A stretch of DNA of 12,974 nucleotides. Source: Anaeromyxobacter_A sp035538735 (GTDB taxonomy: Bacteria; Myxococcota; Myxococcia; Myxococcales; Anaeromyxobacteraceae). The notes beneath the pieces were generated by a model, which was given only the letters and a program-made list of their open reading frames with translations, did not search any database and was not told the origin of the DNA. Every line of letters starts with the position of its first letter. The first letter of the stretch is position 1. The stretch covers positions 1 to 12,974 of the forward strand of contig DATLJU010000209.1 of the NCBI GenBank assembly GCA_035538735.1. Reading direction: 5' to 3'. The translations under genes and the position numbers were made by a program. Shown here piece after piece: positions 1-8,400 of this stretch.

Positions 1-1
1 G

Positions 2-222
2 CGCGCGGCCCAGCGCGCCTTCGCCTGGCGCGTCCGGGAGTACGTCGAGGGGGCGCGCGAGGAGGACGGCGGGTTCCTGCCGGAGAAGATCGCGCGCGCG
101 CGCCTCCGGTGCGACGCGGGGCTGCAGGCCATCGACGCCGCGCCCGAGCGCGAGCTGCGCTCGCTCGCGCTCGTCGAGGCGCTCCGCAAGGACCTGCTCG
201 AGCTCGTCCGCGGCTACGCGCG
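2..222 (+). CDS. 3' part of an unrecognised gene, truncated at both ends (left by window edge, right by a junction)
   Basis: The frame beginning at base 2 reads about 74 residues with G or C in the third position of every codon. It is mostly helix-favouring and charged, including AFAWRVREYVEGAREEDG and a Leu/Glu-rich end around LVEALRKDLLELVRG. The other five frames here give Arg/Ser/Pro-rich shadows or less consistent third-position usage, so I take this as the coding frame. It has no stop where a gene end would be expected. The frame stays open to 643, but from about 223 it is antisense to a well-conserved oxidase, and its composition collapses to Ser/Ala/Arg shadow. The coding sequence is therefore interrupted near 214-228, not ended. 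I do not recognise the family and assign no function. Confidence 0.55.
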
Positions 223-1821
223 CGTGTCGAGCGGGAGGACGATGTCCTCGTTGAGCTTGAACGCGTTGGTGCGGGCGGCGATGGCGCCGAGCTTCTTCCG
301 GTCGGCCCAGAAACGCTTCGCCTCGGCGGCGTCCTTCGCCTCGAACAGGAACGTGTTGGCGTGCCGGGCGAGCAGGGCGCGGATCTTCTCCACGCCGCGC
401 GCGGTCTGGGCCGCGTCGTGGCCCACCACGTCGATGAGGAGCACCGCCTTGGGCGCCTCGGCGCGGGGCGCCTTCACCTTGTACGCGATGGCCCGCACGT
501 ACTCGTCGTCGAAGTGCTCCAGCGCCTGCAGCACCTCCTCGCCGCGGTCGGGGAAGGCGCGCGCCAGCCCGAGGATGACGTGGCTGGCCTCGTCCATGTC
601 CGGGCCGAAGAACTCGAGGCACAGCGTCCGGCTCGACGGGTAAGCGCGGTGGAGCACGAACTCGGCCGAGGTGATGACGCCGTCGGTGCCCTCCTTCTGG
701 ACGCCCGGCAGCCCCTTGAGCGCCTTGTTCGTGATGTCCTTCCACAGCCCGTTACGGCGCAGGTCGCGGCCGGTGAGGGCGACCGTCCGGACGAGGCCGT
801 CCTGCGCGTCCCGCACCTCGAACGTGACCGGGTCGTCGGGCAGGATCTTGCGCAGCTGGTGGTCGGTCCGGCGCACCCGGAACCGGTTCCCACCGGGCAT
901 CGCGATGTCCCAGGCGAGCAGGTTGTCGATGCAGGTGCCCCACAGCACCGCCGTCTTCCCGCCGGCGTTCTCGGCGATGTTGCCGCCGATGGTGCACGCC
1001 CAGGCGCTGGTCGGATCCGTGGCGAACACGAGGCCGCGCTCGTCGGCGTGCTCCATGGCGTGCTCGGTGATGACGCCCGCCTCCAGTCGCATCGCGTCGG
1101 CCCGCACGATCCGGCCGTCCGCGAGCGCGAGCTCGCGCTCCTCCACCGCCAGGATCCGGTTGAGCTTCTCGGTGTTCACCACCACGCAGCCGGCATGGAG
1201 CGGGACCGCGCCGCCGGTGAGGCCGGTCCCGGCGCCGCGCGGGATGGCCTTGAGGCCGAGCGACTCGATCGCCGCCAGTAGCGGCGCAACCTGCCGCTCT
1301 TCCGTCGGCATCACCACCGCGAATGGCAGGTGCAACCGCCAGTCGGTGGCGTCGGTGGCGTGCGAGACGAGCGTGAACGGGTCGAACAGGACGTTCTCGC
1401 GCCCGACGATCGGGGCGAGGGCGGCGCCAGCGCGGGCGCGGGCCAGCGGCACCTCCAACAGCTCGCGCTCGAACCCCGCGACGAGGGTGCGGGTGGCGGC
1501 GACCACCTCGAGCACGAGGGCGTCGCCTTCGGCGTGCGTGCCGACGACGGCGAGATCGTCCTGGAGGTTCCGGAAGAGGCGGCGGCGGCGCGCCGCCGAG
1601 GCGAGCAGCTCCTCGTAAAGATAGGCGTTGCGGCGGTGGACCAGCACCTCGCCGAAGACGCGCATGAGCAAGCGCGCCGATCGCCCGGTGACGCGCCGCG
1701 CCCGGAGCTCCTCCAGCTTCCCCCAGAGCTCCGGCCCGAGCAGGTGCGAGACGGCCTGCCGGTCGTCGGCCGAGGTGTAGTTGAAGGGGATCTCCCTGGG
1801 CGGCGGGGCGACGGCGCTCAT
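214..1821 (-). CDS. DUF3683 / FAD-binding (GlcD/DLD-type) oxidoreductase, 3'-truncated
   Basis: This is the N-terminal 535 residues of a flavin-dependent oxidase related to D-lactate and glycolate dehydrogenases. Residues 1-130 match the DUF3683-type leader (FNYTSADDRQAVSHLLG at 13-29). A PCMH-type FAD domain follows, with PTEERQVAPLL at 172-182, RGAGTGLTGGAVPLHAG at 195-211 and a CTIGGNIAENAGG stretch at 276-288. Members of this family normally run to about 1000 residues or more, with an FAD-oxidase C-terminal domain and Fe-S/CCG domains. Here the protein stops right after NEDIVLPLDT, where homologues continue, so it lacks the rest of the cap and all Fe-S domains and is unlikely to work. The ATG at 1821 was chosen because conserved sequence begins there; the frame upstream reads non-conserved residues back to a GTG at 1965. 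It is divergent from korA. The substrate is unknown. Confidence 0.85.
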   Translation of the reverse strand: MSAVAPPPREIPFNYTSADDRQAVSHLLGPELWGKLEELRARRVTGRSARLLMRVFGEVLVHRRNAYLYEELLASAARRRRLFRNLQDDLAVVGTHAEGDALVLEVVAATRTLVAGFERELLEVPLARARAGAALAPIVGRENVLFDPFTLVSHATDATDWRLHLPFAVVMPTEERQVAPLLAAIESLGLKAIPRGAGTGLTGGAVPLHAGCVVVNTEKLNRILAVEERELALADGRIVRADAMRLEAGVITEHAMEHADERGLVFATDPTSAWACTIGGNIAENAGGKTAVLWGTCIDNLLAWDIAMPGGNRFRVRRTDHQLRKILPDDPVTFEVRDAQDGLVRTVALTGRDLRRNGLWKDITNKALKGLPGVQKEGTDGVITSAEFVLHRAYPSSRTLCLEFFGPDMDEASHVILGLARAFPDRGEEVLQALEHFDDEYVRAIAYKVKAPRAEAPKAVLLIDVVGHDAAQTARGVEKIRALLARHANTFLFEAKDAAEAKRFWADRKKLGAIAARTNAFKLNEDIVLPLDTRA

Positions 1822-1842
1822 CCGAACATCGCTTCTAGCAGA

Positions 1843-1861
1843 TCGCCCCGGCCGGGGGCGA
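1843..1861. repeat. inverted repeat in the leader of the FAD oxidase
   Basis: TCGCCCC (1843-1849) and GGGGCGA (1855-1861) are perfect 7-bp arms around a 5-base spacer. The repeat lies about 20 bases upstream of the oxidase ATG on the minus strand. It could be an operator or a leader hairpin affecting translation. In such GC-rich DNA it may also be chance. Confidence 0.3.
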
Positions 1862-1956
1862 CCCGCCTCGGCCCTAGAGACCGCGGAGACCCAGGCGGGC
1901 GAGCGCCAGCACCGGGCCAACACCTCGTCCCAAGGCGTGGGACCACGCGCCCGGTT

Positions 1957-1976
1957 ATCGAGCACGCATGCTCGAT
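1957..1976. promoter_or_regulatory. candidate operator: perfect palindrome between divergent genes
   Basis: ATCGAGCA (1957-1964) and TGCTCGAT (1969-1976) form perfect 8-bp arms around the 4-base spacer CGCA. The site is in the intergenic region between the divergent FAD oxidase (start 1821) and korA (start 2025), about 50 bases upstream of korA. A dyad of this size and position is typical of a homodimeric repressor or activator site. Which regulator would bind is unknown. No confident -35/-10 pair could be assigned around it. Confidence 0.45.
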
Positions 1977-2024
1977 GGTGTTGCAGGCCCGGCTCAGCGC
2001 TCCGCCGCGGTACGAGGCCCGGTC

Positions 2025-3800
2025 GTGAACGACCTCAGCATCCAGGTGGCGACCGTCAACGGCTCGGGCTCGCAGAGCGCGAACACCGTCCTCCTCCGGT
2101 CGATCTTCCAGATGGGTGTCCCCGTCTCCGGCAAGAATCTCTTCCCGTCCAACATCGCCGGGCTGCCGACCTGGTACACGGTCCGTGCGAGCGCGCGCGG
2201 GTACGTCGCCCGCAAGAAGGAGGTGGACGTCCTCGTCGCGATGAACCCGGACACCGCGCGCGAGGACGTCGCGGGGCTCGCCGGCGGCGCGGCGGTCGTC
2301 TACGACGAGCCGCTCGGCCTCGCCGCGCTCCGCTCCGACCTCGCCTTCTACGCCGTCCCGTTCGACCGGCTGGCCGGGCAGGTCAGCAGCGACGCGCGCG
2401 TGAAGAAGCTGCTCCGCAACATGGCGTACGTGGGCGTCCTCGCGAAGCTGCTCGGGATCGACATGGGCGAGGTGGAGCGCGCCATCGACCGGCAGTTCGC
2501 GAAGAAGGCGAAGGCGGCGGAGCTGAACCGGGCCGCGGCGCGGGCGGGTTTCGAGCACGCCGCCGCGCTCGAGAAGAGGGACCCGTTCGTCGTCCGCCGC
2601 ATGGACGCGACGCGCGGGAAGATCGTCATCGACGGGAACTCCGCCTGCGCGCTGGGCGCGCTCTTCGGCGGCGTGACGGTGGTGACCTGGTACCCGATCA
2701 CCCCTTCCTCGTCCCTCGTCGAGAGCCTCACCCGTTACTTACAGCAGCACCGCGCCGGCGAGGACGGGAAGGCCTCCTTCGCGGTCGTGCAAGCCGAGGA
2801 CGAGCTCGCCGCCATGGGCATGGCCATCGGCGCCGGCTGGGCCGGGGCGCGCGCCATGACCGCCACCTCGGGCCCGGGGATCTCGCTCATGGCGGAGTTC
2901 GCCGGGCTCGGCTACTTCGCGGAGGTGCCGGCGGTCGTCTTCGACGTGCAACGGGTCGGGCCGTCGACGGGGCTCCCCACCCGCACCTCGCAGGGCGACG
3001 TCCTCTCGACCGCGCTCCTCTCCCACGGCGACACGCAGCAGGTGCTGCTCCTGCCCGCGACCGTCGAGGAGTGCTTCACGCTCGGCGCGCAGGCGTTCGA
3101 CCTCGCCGAGCGGCTGCAGACGCCGATCTTCGTGCTGACGGATCTCGACCTCGGCATGAACAACTGGGTCTCCGACCCGTTCCCCTATCCCGAGCGGCCG
3201 CTCGACCGCGGCAAGGTGCTGTCGAAGGAGGACCTGGAGCGGCTGGGCGGGTTCGCGCGCTACCGCGACGTGGACGGCGACGGGATCCCCTGGCGTACGC
3301 TGCCCGGGACCGACCACCCGAAGGCCGCCTACTTCACCCGCGGTACCGGTCACGACGAGGAGGCGCGCTACAGTGAGCGCGCCGAGGACTGGGAGAAAAA
3401 CCTGCTCCGGCTCCGCCGCAAGCTCGAGGCGGCGCGCGCGCTGCTCCCGCCGCCGGTGGTGGACGACCACGGGCGCGAGGTCGGCCTCGTCGCCTACGGG
3501 AGCTCGCACCACGCGGTGGTCGAGGCGCGCGATCAGCTGGCCGAGGAACGCGGCGTCGCCTCCGACTACCTGCGCGTGCGCGCCTACCCGTTCGCCCGGG
3601 AGGTGCAGGACTTCGTGGCCCGGCACGCGCGCGTCTATGTCGTCGAGCAGAACCGCGACGCGCAGCTCGCCACGCTCCTGCGCTGCGACATGCCCGCGGA
3701 GCTCGCCGCGCGCGTGCGTCCCGTCGCGCGCATCACCGGGCTGCCGCTCGACGCCCGCACGCTCACGGACGCCATCGGCGCCGCCGAGGAGGACCGCTGA
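2025..3800 (+). CDS. korA: 2-oxoacid:ferredoxin oxidoreductase, fused gamma-alpha subunit (probably 2-oxoglutarate)
   Basis: With KorB this subunit catalyses reversible oxidative decarboxylation of a 2-oxoacid to an acyl-CoA with reduction of ferredoxin, in the cytoplasm. Residues 1 to about 190 are the gamma domain (VNGSGSQSANTVL at 11-23, then GKNLFPSNIAGLPTWY). The alpha domain follows, with WYPITPSSSL at 222-231, QAEDELAAMGMAIGAG at 256-271, SGPGISLM at 282-289 and QRVGPSTGLPTRTSQGD at 309-325. The length of 591 residues fits the fused two-subunit KGOR type. The GTG at 2025 is preferred over an ATG at 1968 because a GAGG lies 8-11 bases before it, homology starts directly after it, and the ATG sits inside the upstream palindrome. 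The stop is one base before korB. 2-Oxoglutarate specificity is inferred from architecture; another 2-oxoacid is possible. Confidence 0.9.
   Translation: MNDLSIQVATVNGSGSQSANTVLLRSIFQMGVPVSGKNLFPSNIAGLPTWYTVRASARGYVARKKEVDVLVAMNPDTAREDVAGLAGGAAVVYDEPLGLAALRSDLAFYAVPFDRLAGQVSSDARVKKLLRNMAYVGVLAKLLGIDMGEVERAIDRQFAKKAKAAELNRAAARAGFEHAAALEKRDPFVVRRMDATRGKIVIDGNSACALGALFGGVTVVTWYPITPSSSLVESLTRYLQQHRAGEDGKASFAVVQAEDELAAMGMAIGAGWAGARAMTATSGPGISLMAEFAGLGYFAEVPAVVFDVQRVGPSTGLPTRTSQGDVLSTALLSHGDTQQVLLLPATVEECFTLGAQAFDLAERLQTPIFVLTDLDLGMNNWVSDPFPYPERPLDRGKVLSKEDLERLGGFARYRDVDGDGIPWRTLPGTDHPKAAYFTRGTGHDEEARYSERAEDWEKNLLRLRRKLEAARALLPPPVVDDHGREVGLVAYGSSHHAVVEARDQLAEERGVASDYLRVRAYPFAREVQDFVARHARVYVVEQNRDAQLATLLRCDMPAELAARVRPVARITGLPLDARTLTDAIGAAEEDR
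3786..3793 (+). promoter_or_regulatory. ribosome binding site of korB inside the korA 3' end
   Basis: GAGGAGGA lies within the last codons of korA, 8 bases before the korB ATG at 3802. It is a strong purine-rich site. The one-base gap between the korA stop and the korB start suggests translational coupling, which would keep the two subunits in equal amounts. Confidence 0.6.
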
Positions 3801-3801
3801 C

Positions 3802-4842
3802 ATGGCCGATCCGACCACCGCCGCGCCGCGCGCCAACCGCCTCGGGCTGCCCGTCGCCGAGTACAAGGGGTTGAAGAGCACGCTGTGCGCCGGGTGCGGG
3901 CACAACGCCATCACCGAGCGGCTGGTGGACGCCTTCTTCGAGCTGGGGGTCCCACCGGAGCGCGTCGTGAAGCTCTCCGGGATCGGCTGCAGCTCGAAGA
4001 GCACCGCCTACTTCCTCTCGCGCTCGCATGCGTTCAACTCGCTCCACGGCCGCATGCCCTCGATCGCGACGGGGGCGCTGCTCGCCAACCGGTCGCTGCT
4101 GGCGGTGGGGGTCTCGGGCGACGGCGACACCGCCTCCATCGGCGTCGGCCAGTTCGTGCACCTCATGCGCCGGAACCTCCCCTTCGTGTACGTGGTGGAG
4201 GACAACGGCGTGTACGGCCTCACCAAGGGCCAGTTCAGCGCGACCGCCGACGTGGGCTCGACGGCGAAGGGAGGGGCGGTCAACGCGCTCCCGCCCATCG
4301 ACACCTGTACGCTGGCGGTGGAGCTGGGCGCCACCTTCGTCGCCCGCAGCTTCTCCGGGGACAAGCGCCAGCTCTCGGCCTTGCTCAAGGGCGCGCTCGC
4401 GCATCGCGGCACGGCGATGCTGGATGTCATCTCGCCCTGCGTGACGTTCAACGATCACGAGGGCTCCACCAAGTCCTTCGCCTACGTGAAGGAGCACGCC
4501 GAGGCGCTGGAGGAGATCTCGTTCGTCCCGGCGCGCGAGGACATCTCGGTCGAGTACCCGCCCGGCAGCAGCATCGACATCGAGCTCCACGACGGGTCGC
4601 GGCTGTGGCTCTCGAAGCTGGAGGAGGGGTACGACCCGCGCGACCGGGTGCGCGCGCTGGGGCGGCTCGCGGAGGCGCGGGAGCGGGGCGAGGTGCTGAC
4701 GGGGCTCTTCTACGTGAATACCCACGCGCCCACCTTCCTCGATCACCTCGACCTCGTGGACGCGCCGCTCGCGACCTTGCCCGAGGCCGCGGTGCGGCCG
4801 ACGCGCGAGACGCTCGAGGCGATCATGGCGGGGCTCGCATAG
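3802..4842 (+). CDS. korB: 2-oxoacid:ferredoxin oxidoreductase, beta subunit (thiamine diphosphate and [4Fe-4S])
   Basis: This catalytic subunit of 346 residues binds thiamine diphosphate and a [4Fe-4S] cluster and pairs with the upstream gamma-alpha protein. The cluster ligands are visible as CAGC at residues 29-32, Cys63 in SGIGCSSK and Cys213 in SPCVTFNDH. The Mg/ThDP motif is GDGD at 106-109, followed by EDNGVYGLTKGQ at 133-144. The stretch LHGRMPSIATG at 81-91 is typical of the family. The C-terminal 90 residues cover the usual tail seen in KorB. No separate delta (ferredoxin-like) subunit follows, which agrees with the two-subunit class. The next gene, yciI-like, converges on it with a 29-bp gap. 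That gap contains an imperfect hairpin (arms 4842-4849 and 4858-4865, one mismatch) that might act as a weak terminator. Confidence 0.92.
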   Translation: MADPTTAAPRANRLGLPVAEYKGLKSTLCAGCGHNAITERLVDAFFELGVPPERVVKLSGIGCSSKSTAYFLSRSHAFNSLHGRMPSIATGALLANRSLLAVGVSGDGDTASIGVGQFVHLMRRNLPFVYVVEDNGVYGLTKGQFSATADVGSTAKGGAVNALPPIDTCTLAVELGATFVARSFSGDKRQLSALLKGALAHRGTAMLDVISPCVTFNDHEGSTKSFAYVKEHAEALEEISFVPAREDISVEYPPGSSIDIELHDGSRLWLSKLEEGYDPRDRVRALGRLAEARERGEVLTGLFYVNTHAPTFLDHLDLVDAPLATLPEAAVRPTRETLEAIMAGLA

Positions 4843-4871
4843 CGCCACGACCCAGGACGTTGCGCAGGTGT

Positions 4872-5171
4872 CTATCGGGGAAGGCTGTCGAGGGCCTCCG
4901 CGCCAATGGTGATGCGCCAGGGGAGGATCTCGTACTGAGCGACGCCTTCCGTCACGAACGGATCGCCATCGCGGACCGCATCGAGGGCAGCGGCTGCACC
5001 ATCGTCACCGACGCGCAGGAGGAGTCCGCCTCCGTAGCGCGGCTCGAAGGGCCCCGAGGCGACCAAGACCCCGCTCGACTTCAGCTGGCGCAAGTAGGCG
5101 CGGTGTGCCTCGACGTGTTTCAGCACGTCTTCCAGCGGCTTCCTGTAGCGGAGGATCGCGAGCGCGTACAT
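4872..5171 (-). CDS. YciI family protein
   Basis: This is a single-domain protein of 99 residues with the YciI ferredoxin-like fold. Recognisable family features are the N-terminal LAILRYRKPLEDV, the conserved histidine in EAHRAYLRQL (His23), SGPFEPRYGGGLLL at 39-52 and DGDPFVTEGVAQYEILPW near the end. A His/Asp pair has been proposed as the active site in the family, but no reaction is established for most members; some are dehalogenase-like or act as domains in regulatory proteins. The start at 5171 has AGGA seven bases upstream. It is monocistronic: korB converges on it from the left, and a terminator-like hairpin lies about 80 bases upstream. Nothing in the context links it to korAB. Confidence 0.85.
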   Translation of the reverse strand: MYALAILRYRKPLEDVLKHVEAHRAYLRQLKSSGVLVASGPFEPRYGGGLLLRVGDDGAAAALDAVRDGDPFVTEGVAQYEILPWRITIGAEALDSLPR

Positions 5172-5250
5172 GCGTCGGTCCTAGCACATCCGTCCCTCTA
5201 CAACTGCTTCGCGCCCAGGCCAGGGAGAGCTGGGGGAGTCGACCGTCGCG

Positions 5251-5276
5251 AAAAAAGGCCCCGACGAATCGGGGTC
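5251..5276 (-). terminator. intrinsic terminator, minus-strand direction, with no recognisable gene before it
   Basis: Read on the minus strand, CCCCGA and TCGGGG form a 6-bp stem around a 4-base loop, followed directly by six T residues (plus-strand A tract 5251-5256). On the plus strand the stem is up to 8 bp with one G-T pair but is followed only by TCTTGAAT, so the minus direction fits better. It lies in the 286-bp region between yciI and the pyruvate carboxylase gene. I see no gene or tRNA that would end here. It may terminate antisense transcription, attenuate yciI, or mark a small transcript. Confidence 0.55.
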
Positions 5277-5457
5277 TTGAATGGAGGGCGAAAGGGAATG
5301 TGACCAGCGTCCTCGCGCACGCACGCGGCGGCGCCGCGGCCCGCGCAGCGGTTGGCGTGACGGAAGATCCAATTCGACAACCCACGCCCGGCTGTGCTCT
5401 CCTTCTCGTTTTTCCGGCACCAACCCCCTGTTCGCCCGTCGCGCCGAGGTGGCAGTC

Positions 5458-8400
5458 ATGCCCGCAACCGCCCCGACCCCCGCCCGCAGGATCCGCAAAG
5501 TGCTCGCCGCCAACCGCGGCGAGATCGCCATCCGCATCTTCCGCGCCGCCACCGAGCTCGGGATGGGGACGGTGGCCATCTACTCTCACGAGGACCGGCT
5601 CTCGCTGCACCGCTACAAGGCGGACGAGGCGTACCTCATCGGCAAGGGCAAGGGGCCCATCGACGCCTACCTCGGGATCGACGAGATCATCGCGCTGGCG
5701 CGGGAGAAGGAGGTCGACGCGATCCACCCGGGGTACGGGTTCCTCTCCGAGAACGCCGAGTTCGCGGAGCGCGTCGAGGCGGCCGGCCTCGTCTTCGTCG
5801 GCCCCACGGCCGAGCAGCAGCGGCGCCTCGGCGACAAGGTGGCGGGGCGCAAGGCCGCCATCCAGGCGGGCGTGCCGGTCGTGCCCGGGACCGACGGGCC
5901 CATCGAGCACGAGGAGGAGGCGCTCCTCTTCGCCCGGACCCACGGCTACCCCATCATCATCAAGGCGGCCGCCGGCGGCGGCGGGCGCGGGATGCGCGTG
6001 GCGCGGGATCGGCGCGAGCTCGTCGAGGGCCTCGCCTCCGCCCGCAGCGAGGCGCGCGCGTCCTTCGGGAACCCGACCGTCTTCCTTGAGCGCTACATCG
6101 AGCGCCCCAAGCACATCGAGGTGCAGGTGCTGGGGGACGCGCACGGCAACCTCGTCCACTTCTTCGAGCGCGACTGCTCCATCCAGCGGCGGCACCAGAA
6201 GGTGGTGGAGTTGGCGCCGGCGCCCGATCTCGCCCCGAACCTGCGCGACGCCATCTGCCAGGCCGCGCTGAAGATCGCGGCGCTCGTGCGCTACCGCTCC
6301 GCCGGCACCTGCGAGTTCCTCGTCGACCGCGAGGGGCGCTTCTACTTCATCGAGATGAACCCGCGCATCCAGGTCGAGCACACGGTGACGGAGATGATCA
6401 CCGGGCGGAACCTGGTTCAGGCGCAGCTCCGGGTCGCCGAGGGCGCGACGCTGGCCGACCTCGGCATCCCCGACCAGCGCGCGATCGAGGTGCGCGGGCA
6501 CGCCATCCAGTGCCGCGTCACCACCGAGGATCCGCGGAACGGGTTCATGCCCGACACCGGGACGCTCAAGGCGTACCGCTCGCCGGGCGGGGCCGGCGTC
6601 CGGCTCGACGCGGGGAGCGCCTTCACGGGCGCGGTGATCACGCCCCACTACGATTCGCTGCTGGTCAAGGTGAGCACGTGGGGGCTCACGCTGGAGGAGT
6701 CGTCGCGCATCATGCACCGGTGCCTCCAGGAGTTCCGGATCCGGGGGGTGAAGACCAACATCGCGTTCCTCGAGAACGTGGTCACGCACCCGGAATTCCT
6801 CGCCGGCCGCTGCGACACCGCGTTCATCGACGAGCACCCCGAGCTGCGCGAGGCGCGCCGCCGCCAGGACCGCGCCTCGAAGCTGCTCCAGTTCCTCGGC
6901 GAGGTGGTGGTGAACGGCTCGCCCGGCGTGCCGTCGAAGCTCGCGCCCTCGAAGCTCCGTGAGCCGATGCTGCCGGCGCTCGAACCGGCCGCGCCGCGTC
7001 CGAAGGGGACGCGCGACCTGATGCGCGAGGGCGGGCCGGAGGCGCTCGTCGCGTGGGTGCTGGCGCAGCAGCGGCTCCTCGTCACGGACACCACGATGCG
7101 CGACGCGCACCAGTCGCTCCTCGCGACGCGCGTGCGCTCGTACGACCTCCTCCGCATCGCGCCCGCCACCTCCCGCCTCGCCGCGGGGCTCTTCTCGCTC
7201 GAGGCCTGGGGCGGCGCCACGTTCGACGTCTCGATGCGGTTCCTGAAGGAGGACCCCTGGGAGCGGCTGCACCGGCTCTCCGAGGCCATCCCGAACGTCT
7301 GCCTCCAGATGCTGCTGCGCGGCTCGAACGCGGTCGGGTACACGAACTACCCCGACAACGTAGTGGAGGCGTTCGTGGCCACCGCCGCGAGGGCGGGCGT
7401 GGACGTCTTCCGCGTCTTCGACGCGCTGAACTGGACGAAGGGGATGGCGGTGGCGATGGCGGCCGTGCGGCGCAGCGGGAAGCTGTGCGAAGGCGCCATG
7501 TGCTACACGGGCGACATCACCGATCCGGAGCGGGACAAGTACCCGCTCGCCTACTACGTCGCGCTGGCGAAGGAGCTGGAGCGGATGGGCGCCCACGTGC
7601 TGGGCGTGAAGGACATGGCGGGGCTCCTGAAGCCCTTCGCCGCCCGCAAGCTCGTCAAGGCGCTCAAGGAGGAGGTGGGTCTGCCGGTCCATCTCCACAC
7701 CCACGACACCTCCGGCTACGCCGGGGCGACGCTGCTCGAGGCGGCGCAGGCCGGGGTGGACATCGTCGACGCCGCGCTGTCGCCGCTCTCCGGGCTCACC
7801 GCGCAGCCGTCGCTCAACACCCTCGCGGCGGTGCTGCGCGGCACCCCGTGGGACACCGGGCTCGACGAGGATGGGCTGCAGCAGCTCGCCAACTACTGGG
7901 AGATGGTCCGTGAACAGTACGCGCCGTTCGAGTCGGGGCTGAAGAGCGGCACGGCCGAGGTCTACCGGCACGAGATCCCCGGCGGCCAGTACTCCAACTT
8001 CAGGCCGCAGGTGGCGGGCCTGGGCCTCCTCGACCGGTGGGAGGAGTGCAAGGAGATGTACCGGAAGGTGAACCTCCTCTTCGGTGACATCGTCAAGGTC
8101 ACGCCGTCGTCGAAGGTGGTGGGCGACATGGCCATGTTCCTCGTGAAGAACGACCTCCAGCCGGAGGACGTTCTGAGGCCAGGCCAGGATCTCGCCTTCC
8201 CCGAGTCGGTGGTCGGCATGTTCAAGGGCATGCTGGGGCAACCTCACGGCGGCTGGCCCGCGGAGCTGCAGCGCATCGTGCTCAAGGGCGAGGAGCCCAT
8301 CCACGTCCGCCCCGGCGAGCTCATCGAGCCGGCCGACCTCGAGGCGGAGCGGCGCAAGGCGGCCGAGCGCGTCGGGCACGCCGTGTCGGACGAGCAGCTC

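Noticed and set aside
109..1281. Long plus-strand open frame of 390 codons across the FAD oxidase
   Set aside because: It is Arg/Val/Gly/Glu-rich shadow sequence antisense to the oxidase, which carries clear FAD-binding motifs.
1970..1990. Sigma-54 promoter suggested by TGGTGTTGCA upstream of korA
   Set aside because: The GG and GC elements are not at the required -24/-12 spacing.
1968..2024. korA start at the upstream ATG
   Set aside because: The added 19 residues are not family-like and the ATG lies in the palindrome; the GTG at 2025 has a GAGG at proper spacing.
5277..5360. Possible tRNA gene on the minus strand before the terminator
   Set aside because: The end resembles an acceptor stem and a terminator follows, but there is no TTCRA T-loop, no matching 5' acceptor strand and no anticodon arm.
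5281..5457. N-terminal extension of pyruvate carboxylase from an upstream in-frame ATG
   Set aside because: The 59 extra residues are Arg/Ser-rich and unlike the family; a good ribosome binding site precedes the ATG at 5458.
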